A DNA stretch of 64,000 bases from Ardenticatenaceae bacterium (GTDB lineage: Bacteria > Chloroflexota > Anaerolineae > Promineifilales > Promineifilaceae): the NCBI GenBank assembly GCA_020634245.1, contig JACKCC010000006.1, positions 558,001-622,000 of the forward strand, in the 5' to 3' direction. Under the pieces are notes generated by a model that saw nothing but the letters and a program-made list of their open reading frames with translations, made no database searches and had not been told where the DNA came from. This document shows, piece after piece, positions 26,216 through 35,525 of this stretch (position 1 is its first letter; each line of letters opens with the position of its first letter). Position numbers and translations under genes: made by a program.

Positions 26216-28027
26216 CTATCTTTTTGCGCGCAAGATAGCGCCCCATTGAGCGGGGACATCAATGGTGAGTTTTTTATCGCTGGCTAGATGTTGATGGCCG
26301 TCATTCAGCAGATCCATAAATGATATGTTGCCGACATTGGTGAGAGTTGCAGTCCGTGCGACGGTGGATCGATTGACGATGACAATCACACTTTCTGCTT
26401 CATAACTGCGGCGGAAAGCGTAAACATCGCTATCGGCCAGCAGCGTTTCGAAGCTGCCGACTTGGAGGGCAGGTGAATTGTTGCGGATGTGGATCAGTTT
26501 TTTATAATGGTTGAAAAGGTCGTGATTGAATTGAACCGGGTGTGTGGTTTCATACGTTGTCCCATCCGGTAAATAGGTTTCTGGTTCATATGCCAGTTCC
26601 GGCCAAACCATCGGCTTGCGGCAGCAGGGATCGTTCGCACCCCACATGCCGGCTTCATCGCCGTAGTAAATCATCGGCGCGCCGACGTAGGCCATTTGGA
26701 AGATGGCGAACAGCTTTTGGATTTGCCATTCGGCCTCGGTGGGCTGGCGCAAATTGACCGGTGCGCCATTTTCCGCTTTGGCCGTACGGTGGTAGTTGGA
26801 CCAATCGCGGTAATTGAACAAGTTATGATTGACGATGTGGGTGGCCAGCCGGGCCGTGTCGTGGCTGCCAAACAGATTTTGCATCACATAGGCTACCTGC
26901 GCCGGATATTTTTCGCGCAGTGCGCGCAGCCGCCGGTCAAATTCGGCGGCATCCGTGCGTTCAACCGTTTGGATGAAAAACGCGGCGGCAATTCCGGCGA
27001 ACTCGTAATTCATCGCCGCGTCGAATTCATCGCCTTTTAAATAGGGGGTGATGTCGTCTTCGGCGGCGATCAGTTCACCGACGATGTAGGCTTCGGGGTT
27101 GATGGCGCGGACGTGCTGCCGCCACACTTTCCAGAAGGGATGGGCGACGCAAAAAGCCACGTCCAGCCGCCAGCCGTCGATGCCGTTTTGGATACGGCCG
27201 TTTGGGGCCATCCACCGTTCAGTTGCCGCAAAAATATACTCACGCGGCCCGGCCACAATGCCGTTCTCATCCTGATTCATTTCCGGCAGTTCATAGCAGC
27301 CAAACCAGCCGACGTGGGCAAAGGCCGTTCCCGCTGCCGGATCATCCCACGATTGGATTTTGAACCAATCACGGAATGGCGACTCTTGTTGATTTTTGAC
27401 CACATCCTGGAAAGCCCAACTGTTCAGCCCCATATGGTTAAACGCGCCATCAAAGATGATGCGCATGCCTCGTTTATGGACTTCAGCAATCAATTTCAAG
27501 GCTAAACTATCGGCTGCCGTCCAGACCCAGGTGGCCGGATCGTTGGGTGTTTCGGTGGCCATCAGCGCCCGATCGCCGTCGGGATCGGGGCCGAAGTTGG
27601 GGTCGATGTGGTGGTAGGTCGCGCCGTCGTATTTGTGTTCGGAGGGTGCTTCGAAGACCGGGTTGAGGTACAGTGCTGTGACGCCCAAATCTTGCAGATA
27701 ATCGAGCCGATCCAAAATGCCCTGCAAATCGCCGCCGTAGCGCCGCCGCCGCAGGGCAACCCATAAAGTTTCATCGTGGTTTTCGTAGGGCAGGCGGCGG
27801 TACCAATCGGCCGTCCAGGGATGGATTTGCCAGCCTGCGGTGTGGTTGTGCGGCCAGGAATTAATAAGGTTTTTCAGGCGTGGATCGTTGTTGGGGTCAC
27901 CGTTCCAGAACCGTTCGGGGAAAATCTGATACCAGACGACGTGTTTAGCCCATTCGGGCACGAATTCTTGTTGATTGTTCATGGTTTGATCAGTTTGGGC
28001 TTTTTGAGCCTTTGTTGTTTTTGTCAT
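26216..28027 (-). CDS. GH13 alpha-amylase family glycosidase
   Basis: About 603 residues; ATG at residue 16 (27,982) is also possible. The barrel has the four GH13 regions: FDGAFNHMG (region I), GIDGWRLDVAF with the nucleophile Asp, YIVGELI with the acid Glu, and NLFGSHDTARL with the third Asp. The N-terminus WYQIFPERFWNGDP and the motif YGGDLQGILDRLDYLQDLGV resemble neopullulanase/cyclomaltodextrinase-type enzymes. There is no signal peptide, so it is likely cytosolic and acts on imported maltodextrins. It lies upstream of the GntR gene on the same strand with its own spacer. Confidence 0.9.
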   Translation of the reverse strand: MTKTTKAQKAQTDQTMNNQQEFVPEWAKHVVWYQIFPERFWNGDPNNDPRLKNLINSWPHNHTAGWQIHPWTADWYRRLPYENHDETLWVALRRRRYGGDLQGILDRLDYLQDLGVTALYLNPVFEAPSEHKYDGATYHHIDPNFGPDPDGDRALMATETPNDPATWVWTAADSLALKLIAEVHKRGMRIIFDGAFNHMGLNSWAFQDVVKNQQESPFRDWFKIQSWDDPAAGTAFAHVGWFGCYELPEMNQDENGIVAGPREYIFAATERWMAPNGRIQNGIDGWRLDVAFCVAHPFWKVWRQHVRAINPEAYIVGELIAAEDDITPYLKGDEFDAAMNYEFAGIAAAFFIQTVERTDAAEFDRRLRALREKYPAQVAYVMQNLFGSHDTARLATHIVNHNLFNYRDWSNYHRTAKAENGAPVNLRQPTEAEWQIQKLFAIFQMAYVGAPMIYYGDEAGMWGANDPCCRKPMVWPELAYEPETYLPDGTTYETTHPVQFNHDLFNHYKKLIHIRNNSPALQVGSFETLLADSDVYAFRRSYEAESVIVIVNRSTVARTATLTNVGNISFMDLLNDGHQHLASDKKLTIDVPAQWGAILRAKR

Positions 28028-28138
28028 CCCAGGGTCCGCTGAGGAATCCTGCCCCTTTATCCAACTTGAGTGGGATTTCTCGGAAGACCTCGAAATGACA
28101 CGGTTAAAGGTGTTTCAACATTTTTGCTTGTTGTTTGA

Positions 28139-29491
28139 TTATGCCACTCGCCTGTAGGCGCGTAATCCTAACCGCAGCCAGCCGATTGAGTTATCGGGGC
28201 GGCGCAGGAAATGGGCTTCGGATTTGGTCATAGGGCCGTCGGTGATTATGAAATGGTCCTGGCCGACGGGCATGAGGGTTGCCGGTGGCGGTGGTGGCGG
28301 TGGCGGTGTTTTTTCGTCGGGGAAGCCTTTTTTGTAGGCCAGTTGACCAATCAAACGGCCGCCGATGATGCCCAGTTCGACGTTGGCGAAGGAGCGGTCG
28401 TAGACGCCGACATAGGGTTGCAAATCGGCCGTTTCGTAGGCGATGGGTTCGGGCTGGGGAATGGGCGTGTCCAGATATTCGACCATCACCCATTCCAGCA
28501 CTTCCCGCGTCAGGCTGCCGCCGTTTTCGGAGTTGGTCAGGACGACGAGAATGAGATTATGTTCGGGAACGAGGGCCAACAGGGTGACTTGCCCCTTGGT
28601 GCCGCCGCCATGTTTGAGGATACGCTTGCCGGCCCGGTCGTCGACAAACCAGGCCAGGGCGATGGCTTCGTTGCCAAAGATGGTGTGCTGCGGGGTGTGG
28701 CAGAGGGCCAGGGTGTCGGCGCTGATGAGTGGGTGGTCGTTTTTTGTGCTGTCGCCGAGGTGGAAACGGCCGTACTGCAACAAATCCTGCACGTGACAGC
28801 ACAACCCGCCGGCCGGGTAAGCGGAGCGGGTCAAATACCAGGGCCGGGCTACTTGGCCATCATTGTGGCCCACAGCAAAACGATGGGTGATCACGTCACG
28901 GGCATCGAAGAAGGCATCGGCCATCCCCAGCGGCTCCAGGATTTGCGTTTGGATGACGGTTTCGTACGGCTGGCCGCTGACCCGCTCAATGAGGTGTCCG
29001 GCCAGGGAGAAGGCGGCGTTGTTGTAGGAAACGGCCGTGTCTATTGGCAAAACTTGCTCTTGTTCAGCGATCAACGCCATGTAACGGGCCAGCCCATCTT
29101 CGCCCCAGCCGGTATCGTGGAACAAATCTCCTTCCCAACCGGATAAGTGAGTCAGCAGATGGCGGGTGGTGACACTGGCGGCGACCGTCTCGTCCTGTGC
29201 CTGAAAATCAGGCAGAAAGGTGCGGATAGGCGTATCCAGGTCTATTTTGCCTTGTTCCACTAACTGCATGATGGCTAGCGCCGTGAACGTTTTGCTGATG
29301 GAGCCGATTTGGAACAGCGTTTTGTCGGTGACGGGCAGGGGGTTGTCCCGATTGGTGACGCCAAATCCGGCCGCCCATGTCTGCTCTTTATACCACAAGC
29401 CAACGGCCGTGCCGGGGATGCCTTTGGCTTGCATTGATTTGGTGACAAATTCACCCAACTGCTGCCACTTTTTCTTACCTTTTTTTGTCAT
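28139..29491 (-). CDS. Beta-lactamase-fold serine hydrolase (class C-like)
   Basis: 450 residues. The active site has SISK (Ser64, Lys67), the YNN motif in VSYNNAAFSL and HGGGTKG, the set seen in class C beta-lactamases, DD-peptidases and esterases. A C-terminal lipocalin-like extension (from about 350) contains a run of prolines. There is no clear signal peptide. Function could be peptidase or esterase, and substrate cannot be read. It contains several ACGGCCGT octamers, so it belongs to the native background. Confidence 0.88.
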   Translation of the reverse strand: MTKKGKKKWQQLGEFVTKSMQAKGIPGTAVGLWYKEQTWAAGFGVTNRDNPLPVTDKTLFQIGSISKTFTALAIMQLVEQGKIDLDTPIRTFLPDFQAQDETVAASVTTRHLLTHLSGWEGDLFHDTGWGEDGLARYMALIAEQEQVLPIDTAVSYNNAAFSLAGHLIERVSGQPYETVIQTQILEPLGMADAFFDARDVITHRFAVGHNDGQVARPWYLTRSAYPAGGLCCHVQDLLQYGRFHLGDSTKNDHPLISADTLALCHTPQHTIFGNEAIALAWFVDDRAGKRILKHGGGTKGQVTLLALVPEHNLILVVLTNSENGGSLTREVLEWVMVEYLDTPIPQPEPIAYETADLQPYVGVYDRSFANVELGIIGGRLIGQLAYKKGFPDEKTPPPPPPPPATLMPVGQDHFIITDGPMTKSEAHFLRRPDNSIGWLRLGLRAYRRVA

Positions 29492-29640
29492 CTGTTGTCC
29501 TTGTGATTAGAAAATGAACATCCGATTTCTTGCTGGTGAGTATACCTGCATCATAGCTGGAAAAGAAATCGGATGTAATAAACAGATGGCGATGAGTTTG
29601 GAATGGCTGCGTTGATGGAAACGGCCGTTTCCCTTGTTTT

Positions 29641-30315
29641 TTAACTTGCCTGTCCGCCCGGTTTGACGAAATTCATCGTAAAGGCAACCCAACTGCCGGT
29701 GCAGCTTTGCTCTTTAAATCCGGCAGCTTGCGTTAATTTCTGTAGTTGGGTTGGACTCTGATAATGCGGATCAGGCAGGGCCTCGGTGATGGATAAGACG
29801 CCGTTCGGTTTAAGCGCCGCAAAAATTTCGGTCAGGGCTTTCTGCCGGTCGGGAATTTCGCCCAATACGGTGACAAGCATGGCTCGGTCAAAGGTGTTAA
29901 CGGGCATTTTCCCCTCCCCAGCGCCAGCCTGGATGGTTTGAATGTTTGTCAATCCCTGGGTTACGATGCGATCTTGCAAGCGATGCAGCATTTCTGGCTG
30001 AATGTCCAAAGCGGTGACCGTTCCTGTTGGCCCGACGCGTCGGGCCGCCGGTATGGTAAGCCGGCCAGGACCACAGCCAACATCCAGCACTTTCATGCCC
30101 GGTTCTAAGGCCATTCGATCTAGAATTTTGTCGGCTCCGGCGACTGAGTTCATGTAGGGATTTTCTAACAGGACGGTTAGCCAGGCGGGGCAGGGCAGGG
30201 ATTGGCGGCGGGATTGAAGGCGGAGGATGGCGGTGAGAACGGCCGTTACGCCGACCACCCCTAAAAACGCGTTTAACCACTTCTTGGGATTCACAGATTC
30301 TGTTCTTGCTGCCAT
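29641..30315 (-). CDS. Class I SAM-dependent methyltransferase
   Basis: 224 residues from ATG 30,315, chosen because AGGAG lies 7 nt upstream. An N-terminal hydrophobic helix (LGVVGVTAVLTAIL) anchors it to the membrane. The SAM site VLDVGCGPGRLTIPAARR and the acidic loop TALDIQPEML follow. It resembles UbiE/COQ5-type small-molecule methyltransferases. It is divergent from a TrmB-type regulator that shares its control region, so the regulator probably controls it. Confidence 0.85.
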   Translation of the reverse strand: MAARTESVNPKKWLNAFLGVVGVTAVLTAILRLQSRRQSLPCPAWLTVLLENPYMNSVAGADKILDRMALEPGMKVLDVGCGPGRLTIPAARRVGPTGTVTALDIQPEMLHRLQDRIVTQGLTNIQTIQAGAGEGKMPVNTFDRAMLVTVLGEIPDRQKALTEIFAALKPNGVLSITEALPDPHYQSPTQLQKLTQAAGFKEQSCTGSWVAFTMNFVKPGGQAS

Positions 30316-30340
30316 TTTTAGACTCCTATTCAAAAAACTG

Positions 30341-30400
30341 TTGACGATTTATCAATAGTTGTTTATATTATAACTATTAGTTATTTTACAAACAACTATT
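30341..30400 (+). promoter_or_regulatory. Promoter with overlapping inverted-repeat operator
   Basis: TTGACG (30,341-30,346), a 17-bp spacer and TATATT (30,364-30,369) form a promoter for the TrmB-type gene. An inverted repeat AATAGTTGTTT (30,354-30,364) and AAACAACTATT (30,390-30,400) brackets the -10 region, which fits autoregulation and control of the divergent methyltransferase. Confidence 0.7.
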
Positions 30401-30413
30401 TGGAGATGGACCA

Positions 30414-31217
30414 ATGGATATGTTACAAAAACTGGCCCAAATTGGATTTACTGAGTATGAAGCTAAAGTATATCTGACCCTCCTGGCGTTGAATCCGGCA
30501 ACGGGTTATCAGTTGAGCAAAGAATCGGGAGTGCCGCGATCGATGGTTTATGAGGCGCTTAAGCGGCTGCATGCTCGTGGCTCTGCCCTGGAAACGGTGG
30601 AGGGCCGTTCAACACTGTACCGTCCACTGCCGCCCGACATGCTGCTGGATCAACATATGGCTGAATATGATCGATTGGTTGATGAACTTCGCGGCGAATT
30701 GGGTGAATTATTGGAAATTACGACGGATGAGAGAGTTTGGTCGATAAACGGCCGTTCCACCACACTCGCTTACGTCCGGCAGTTAATCCGAGATGCCCAA
30801 CAAGAATTATTCCTTGTCCTTACCGACGAAGACTTGATAGACCTGCGTGATGAGATTGCTGCCGCCTGTGGGCGCGGCGTAGCCGTCAACACCCTGTTGA
30901 CCGGTGAGGGGCAGTTAAGCTGTGGCCGTGTAGCCTACCATCCGCCGCTGGAAAGTGAATTACAAGGATTAACAACAACACTGCTGGTTGTTGCCGATGA
31001 TCAGGAAACGCTAATCGCCAGTGTTCGCTCCCGTCAGGAAACGACGGCCACAGTGACGCGAAGCACAGACCTGGTGGTGATTGCCCGCCAATTTGTGTGG
31101 ATGGAATTGTTCACCCAACGCATTTATGCCCGGTTGGGCGCTGACCTGCTAGAGCGGCTAGAACCTGAAGACCGGCAAATTTTTGAAAGCCTGGCTGATT
31201 TGGCAAGGCGGGAATAG
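30414..31217 (+). CDS. TrmB-family transcription regulator
   Basis: 267 residues. The N-terminal winged helix (GFTEYEAKVYLTLLALNPAT, SGVPRSMVYEALKRLHARG) is characteristic of TrmB-like regulators. A C-terminal domain from about 110 may sense a ligand (QELFLVLTDEDLIDLRDEI). GGAGATGG precedes the ATG. The divergent position with a membrane-anchored methyltransferase and the palindromic operator between them suggest a local switch. The ligand is unknown. Confidence 0.88.
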   Translation: MDMLQKLAQIGFTEYEAKVYLTLLALNPATGYQLSKESGVPRSMVYEALKRLHARGSALETVEGRSTLYRPLPPDMLLDQHMAEYDRLVDELRGELGELLEITTDERVWSINGRSTTLAYVRQLIRDAQQELFLVLTDEDLIDLRDEIAAACGRGVAVNTLLTGEGQLSCGRVAYHPPLESELQGLTTTLLVVADDQETLIASVRSRQETTATVTRSTDLVVIARQFVWMELFTQRIYARLGADLLERLEPEDRQIFESLADLARRE

Positions 31218-31466
31218 CTGTGGTTGCATCCTTAACTGAAACAAACATTGCGGTTGTTTCGGCTTATCTGGATGTGGCCGCTTTTTTGCCCTACTTTATC
31301 TTTTTCCAGTTCTTGGGATGGGCGGCTTTTTGGTAATGATGGTGCTGCAAAATATTCTGGTTGTCGATTGATGATATGGGGCCGGAATATTTGATAAAAT
31401 AGTTGTGTCGGGGCAGATGGTATCCGCCCCTTGATTGGTTGATTTGAAGTTTCTTGGGAGAGAAAA

Positions 31467-31901
31467 ATGATTTTGCCCGAATATATTTCTAAAAGTGAAG
31501 TACAGCGTATTTGCCAGGAGTTGGGATTTCGTGATTGGACGATGTTGACAACTACGGAAGTGCTGCCCGAAGAGGCAAGGGTGCTGCAGGAGATGGCAGG
31601 TGGAGAAGCGGTGCAAATTCCATTGGCTGAATTTCAGAAGGGATTGGAGGTTGAACTGGAGCATGGCATCGCTTTTCCGGATGCGAATGTGACTAATAAT
31701 CATCCCGTTTTGACGGCCAGAATCGTGTTGGCTCACCTTAAGGAAATGCTGGATTATTACAGCCGCCTGGAAGTCGCGGAGCTGGAGGGCGATATGTTAA
31801 AGGCCAGCCAGGCAGGCGATGCGCAAAAATTGGCGGCGAAATATCGTAAATTGGTTGCGGCGCGGGCACGTTTGAGTCAGTGGGAAGTGGAACGGCCGTA
31901 A
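31467..31901 (+). CDS. DUF5661-like protein
   Basis: 144 residues behind GGGAGAG. The centre VELEHGIAFPDANVTNNHP followed by VLTARIVLAHLKEMLDYYSR matches a small family of unknown function (I think DUF5661), often found in phage-derived or structural contexts. It is mostly helical at the C-terminus. It stands alone between a 249-bp spacer (31,218-31,466, with no other feature seen) and a convergent membrane protein gene. Confidence 0.6.
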   Translation: MILPEYISKSEVQRICQELGFRDWTMLTTTEVLPEEARVLQEMAGGEAVQIPLAEFQKGLEVELEHGIAFPDANVTNNHPVLTARIVLAHLKEMLDYYSRLEVAELEGDMLKASQAGDAQKLAAKYRKLVAARARLSQWEVERP

Positions 31902-31921
31902 CCTGTAGCAATTTAGTCGTT

Positions 31922-32344
31922 TTATACGAAGCGAATGATTAGCGGTACGACAACGGCCGTTGCGGCCAGACAAAGAATCACGCCTGTAAAGAGCGTGTAT
32001 CGTTTGTCGTAGTTGGTCAACAGGGATGTGTCGTAATATTTGTCCACTTCGTTGTCACTGTACATGGCCAGTAAACCATTGAGCAGTTTGTGGCGTGTCT
32101 GCTTGCCCACAGTCAGCGCCGTTACGGAAATGATGTTGACAAAAATGAGTAAAACGACGAAGACGATCAGTACCACATCGTTAACGGCCGAATAGGTATC
32201 CTGGTTTGTCGCGCTGCCGGCCACGCCCGAATTTACGCCCAAAACGATGAGATTAAAGACGATGGCGGTGATCACAAAAATCGTATCCGTCTTGGCTCCT
32301 TGGTTTAACTCGCTGACGATGTGTTGATGAATTTTCTCTAACAT
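31922..32344 (-). CDS. Small three-helix membrane protein
   Basis: 140 residues from ATG 32,344 behind GGGAGGTTGCC; a longer frame is only translation of a palindromic repeat. Membrane helices lie at about 23-43, 58-80 and 118-138. It has no family I recognise. A loop between helices 2 and 3 is charged (KQTRHKLLNGLLAMYSDNEV). Convergent with the DUF5661-like gene. Confidence 0.65.
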   Translation of the reverse strand: MLEKIHQHIVSELNQGAKTDTIFVITAIVFNLIVLGVNSGVAGSATNQDTYSAVNDVVLIVFVVLLIFVNIISVTALTVGKQTRHKLLNGLLAMYSDNEVDKYYDTSLLTNYDKRYTLFTGVILCLAATAVVVPLIIRFV

Positions 32345-32360
32345 GGCAACCTCCCGAACG

Positions 32361-32408
32361 ATGATTGAAGATTGATGATTGCATTCTAAATCATCAATCT
32401 TCAATCAT
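32361..32408. repeat. Perfect 20-bp-arm palindrome (GATTGATGATT family)
   Basis: ATGATTGAAGATTGATGATT (32,361-32,380) is the exact reverse complement of AATCATCAATCTTCAATCAT (32,389-32,408). The same words recur at 36,258-36,286, 40,044-40,079 and 56,174-56,212. It probably terminates transcription from the DUF35 gene side. Confidence 0.9.
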
Positions 32409-32421
32409 TCATCATAAATCT

Positions 32422-32955
32422 TTAAGCCGGATAGAAGTAAATATCAGTTGGTTTGAATTGGCTGAGGCGGCGAAAACGGCCGTTCACCTTCATCCCAATC
32501 CAATCCAAACCAGCTTCATCGGGATCAAGGCCAACCAGCCGGGCCAAAAACAATGTATCCGTCCCCGGCATTTCAATCAGCCCCAGGATGAAGGGACAGT
32601 CCGGCAGAAATTCCTCGCTGCCGAAGTGGCAGACGGTGAAGGCGTGGATAGTTCCCTGGGCGGGCAGCTCGATCCATTCCGTTTCGTTGCCGGAGTACAT
32701 GTCGTGGCCGCGCGGCGTGCCGTAGGTGTAGCCGGTTTCAGGGTCGCGGGTGGTGAGGAAACGGCCGTTGCTCAATCCGGCAAAAAACGGTGAATCCTGC
32801 CCAAACGAATGCAGGTAGGTAATCGCATACGGCTGCTCAATCAAAATCGGGGCCATCTTTTTCAGACTGGCCAGCGCCGCTTCGTCCAGTTCGGTGGGGA
32901 AGGGGACGTTGTGCAGGACGTAGCCGCCAAAGGTTTCTTCCATTTTATTTGTCAT
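32422..32955 (-). CDS. DUF35-type OB-fold acyl-CoA-associated protein
   Basis: 177 residues behind AGGAGA. The C-terminal part (ELPAQGTIHAFTVCHFG, PFILGLIEMPGTDTLFLARL) follows the OB-fold of DUF35 proteins, which bind acyl-CoA and partner with thiolases. The zinc ribbon that normally precedes it is degenerate: the LTTRDPETGYTYGTPRGHD segment lacks the four cysteines. It sits 88 bp downstream of the thiolase gene on the same strand, the standard pairing. Confidence 0.75.
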   Translation of the reverse strand: MTNKMEETFGGYVLHNVPFPTELDEAALASLKKMAPILIEQPYAITYLHSFGQDSPFFAGLSNGRFLTTRDPETGYTYGTPRGHDMYSGNETEWIELPAQGTIHAFTVCHFGSEEFLPDCPFILGLIEMPGTDTLFLARLVGLDPDEAGLDWIGMKVNGRFRRLSQFKPTDIYFYPA

Positions 32956-32973
32956 GCTTTTCTCCTAAAAGCG

Positions 32974-33043
32974 TGCTCCGTATTCCGTGTTCCATTTCCA
33001 ATCAACCAATCGCGGGTCACGGATTACGGATTACGTGTCAAGT
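32974..33043. repeat. Intergenic repeat (ACGGATTACGGATTACG family)
   Basis: Words CGTATTCCGTGTTCC and CACGGATTACGGATTACGTG, with CACGCTTCACGC at the end, fill the gap between the thiolase end and the DUF35 start. The same GACGGATTACGGATTACC word is found inside hypF at 56,843-56,860. Confidence 0.75.
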
Positions 33044-34405
33044 TCACGCTTCACGCTCTAAAATGCTCACCGTCACATACGTTCCCGTTCCGGCGTGGCT
33101 GTGGATTGCGCCGCGTTTGGCGTTGGGGACTTGCAAGGCGCTGCTGCCAAAATGCTGGCCAATCGTGCCTTGCAACTGCCAGATGGCGAAGACGGCCTGC
33201 ATCAAGCCGGTGGCGCCCACGGGATGGCCACAGGCGATGAGGCCGCCGCTGGGATTGACGGGACAGAGCGGCTCGTCGGGCAAATCCAGACTGTAGTCAA
33301 TGCCGGGCATGAACGCCTTACCACTGGCGGCAAAGGGGCCGCCTTCTCCATAACGGCAGAGGCCCATGTCCTCGTAGGTCTGGATTTCGGAGCTGGTGTA
33401 GGCGTCGTGCAGTTCGACGAAATCAATTTCGGCCAGCGGATCGGTGATGCCGGCGTTTTTGTAGGCTTCTTTGGATCCCATCCGGCCGGCGCGGAAGGAG
33501 TGGACGCCGGGGTAACGGAAGCCTTTGTCCCACAGATTTTTGTAGTAGGCGCGGGTAACGGCCGTATCCTCATGTGGCAGTAAATTGTATTTCAGGAAAT
33601 CATCAAAACGTTGATGGGGACGGTCGGCCATGCGCATGGCGTCCGTACCGCGACCGATTCCCGGCACTTTGACCAGTGGGCGCGGAATTTGCGCGCCTGC
33701 TGCTTCCAATTTGGCCAGCCCTTCCTCGCTGCACAAAATCGTCGCCGCCGCGCCATCAGACATGACGCAAATGTCTAGCCGGGTCAGCGGCCAGGCGACC
33801 ATCGGCGCATTGCGCACATCGGCGATGGTCAGCTTTTGCCGTTTTTGGGCGTAGGGATTGGCGTAGGCGTTCATGTGGTTTTTGACCGAGACGTGGGCCA
33901 TCTGCTCGGCCGTCGTGCCAAACTCTTTCATGTGGCGGGTGACCATCATGGCGTAGTAGCCGGAGTAAAAGCCGCCGACGGGATAATCGAAGCTGACGTC
34001 GGAGGCCAGGGCGATGAACTCGTTGCCCTTCCAGGTGGCGACGTGGCTCATCGTCTCAAAGCCAAAGGCCAGGCAAACGTCCATATAGCCGGAGGCAACG
34101 GCCTTCCACGCTTCCTGGAAGCAGATGCCGCCGGTCGCGCCGCCACCTTCGACGCGGTGGCTCGGTTTGGGGCACATCCCCAGGTAATCCTGGGCCATGA
34201 TGGCCGCCATGAGTTGTCGGCTAAAGTGATCGGAGAAATAAGAGGCGACTGTGCCATCAACCAGTTCTAAAAATTGGCGGTGGCTCAGAGCTACATCGGA
34301 CAGGGCATCATCGTAGGCTTCTTTGACGAGGGCCGGGAAGGTCTTGTCGGGGCGGGCTTTGGTGAACTTGCTGACTCCCCCGGCGATTGCATACACGGTT
34401 CGCAT
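33044..34405 (-). CDS. Thiolase-family (SCP2/acetyl-CoA acetyltransferase-like) enzyme
   Basis: 453 residues behind an AGGGGG site. Active-site features are present: a nucleophilic Cys in GGATGGICFQEAWKA, the His in VELHDAYTSSE and the final CGHPVGATG with its Cys/His pair. The sequence is of the non-cleaving SCP-x/thiolase-like group that pairs with DUF35 proteins, as the next gene shows. Degradative or biosynthetic Claisen chemistry on an acyl-CoA is likely; the substrate is unknown. Confidence 0.85.
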   Translation of the reverse strand: MRTVYAIAGGVSKFTKARPDKTFPALVKEAYDDALSDVALSHRQFLELVDGTVASYFSDHFSRQLMAAIMAQDYLGMCPKPSHRVEGGGATGGICFQEAWKAVASGYMDVCLAFGFETMSHVATWKGNEFIALASDVSFDYPVGGFYSGYYAMMVTRHMKEFGTTAEQMAHVSVKNHMNAYANPYAQKRQKLTIADVRNAPMVAWPLTRLDICVMSDGAAATILCSEEGLAKLEAAGAQIPRPLVKVPGIGRGTDAMRMADRPHQRFDDFLKYNLLPHEDTAVTRAYYKNLWDKGFRYPGVHSFRAGRMGSKEAYKNAGITDPLAEIDFVELHDAYTSSEIQTYEDMGLCRYGEGGPFAASGKAFMPGIDYSLDLPDEPLCPVNPSGGLIACGHPVGATGLMQAVFAIWQLQGTIGQHFGSSALQVPNAKRGAIHSHAGTGTYVTVSILEREA

Positions 34406-34766
34406 AGGAAATCCCCCTTTGGAAATGTGGAATGTTGAATGCGGAATTAAGAATGCCGAACAGCATTCATTGTTAAGAATTGGCTCGCATCACCTCCTTT
34501 TTAGGCATGACTATATGATAGCATGAAATTGGGGGATTTTGGGTTGATTGATTGAAATGTTGAAGGGTATCTGCACACAAACCACAACAAAACTCATGCT
34601 TTGCCAACAATGCCTTGTACCTGCTGTTACCTGTTGTAAAACCTCATGCTTGTCGAAATTACATCACTTTGATGCCAGACGAAGATAATATACAATTTCA
34701 TCAAGTTAGGAAGATTTTTGTGGATAAGAAAACGTTAGCACTCTAAAATCACGTTGGATAGTAATT
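34406..34766. other. Gene-free AT-rich spacer
   Basis: The first part holds a low-complexity inverted repeat (AATGTTGAATGC at 34,431-34,442, GCATTCATTGTT at 34,463-34,474). The rest is AT-rich and precedes the TerB-like cassette; I see no confident promoter in it. Confidence 0.5.
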
Positions 34767-35525
34767 ATGCCAGAAGAAAAGAAAAAACACCCATTAGAAG
34801 AATATTCTGAAAATGAACAAGTCGCTTATTTAAGCATTTTGTCTGCCGTCTGTTATGTAGATAAAGAATTTGGCGATAAGGAAAAACGTCAACTGGATAG
34901 CTTGTTGGCGCAACTAAATATTTCAGATGTAGGAAAAGCTAAAATTTATTCTTCAGTATTCAACCTTCAACACGAAGATAAACTGGCGAATCTTGAGGCT
35001 GTTCAAAATCTTGGTAATACGGAATTAAAATACACTTTAATTTCAGACTTGTGTCTTTTTTCTTTGGTTGATGCGAAGTTCACCGATGAAGAATATCAAT
35101 ACATACTTGGGATCGGGGAAGTCTTGGGTATTACCCAAGAGCAAGTTGATGCCATCAAGTCTGTCCAGGAGGATATCGACAGAATCAAGGATATTCCTTC
35201 AAATTCTGAAAGATTTAAACAGGTTATAAAAGATGGTGCAGCAAATCTTGCCGGGGTCGGTGTTCCTATAGCAGCAATTGCAGCAAGTGGTTCAGTTTTT
35301 GGACTTAGTGCCGCGGGGATGACCTCAGGTTTAGCCGCACTTGGCGCATTAGTTGGTGGTGGCATGTTGGCCGGGGTGGTCATTGTGGTTCCTGCAATCG
35401 CAGTCGGGACTGCTTATGGTGTTAAGAAGCTCATTGATGTCGTATGGAGAGATAACGAGCATTCAGATGATGAGAAAACCTCGCAAGAAAAAGGTCAGAA
35501 GTGGTCATGGACGAAAAAATTATAA
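34767..35525 (+). CDS. TerB-like protein with Gly/Ala-rich membrane segment
   Basis: 252 residues. Residues 20-125 form an acidic all-helical domain (LSILSAVCYVDKEFGDKEKR, CLFSLVDAKFTDEEYQYI) with the duplicated TerB/tellurite-resistance layout of D-x-E-based metal sites. Residues 150-225 are hydrophobic and glycine-rich (AALGALVGGGMLAGVVIVV), like a membrane-inserting hairpin. The tail is charged. The gene has low GC, lacks the ACGGCCGT octamer and leads a three-gene unit. TerB domains are common in stress and conflict systems. The function is unknown. Confidence 0.6.
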   Translation: MPEEKKKHPLEEYSENEQVAYLSILSAVCYVDKEFGDKEKRQLDSLLAQLNISDVGKAKIYSSVFNLQHEDKLANLEAVQNLGNTELKYTLISDLCLFSLVDAKFTDEEYQYILGIGEVLGITQEQVDAIKSVQEDIDRIKDIPSNSERFKQVIKDGAANLAGVGVPIAAIAASGSVFGLSAAGMTSGLAALGALVGGGMLAGVVIVVPAIAVGTAYGVKKLIDVVWRDNEHSDDEKTSQEKGQKWSWTKKL

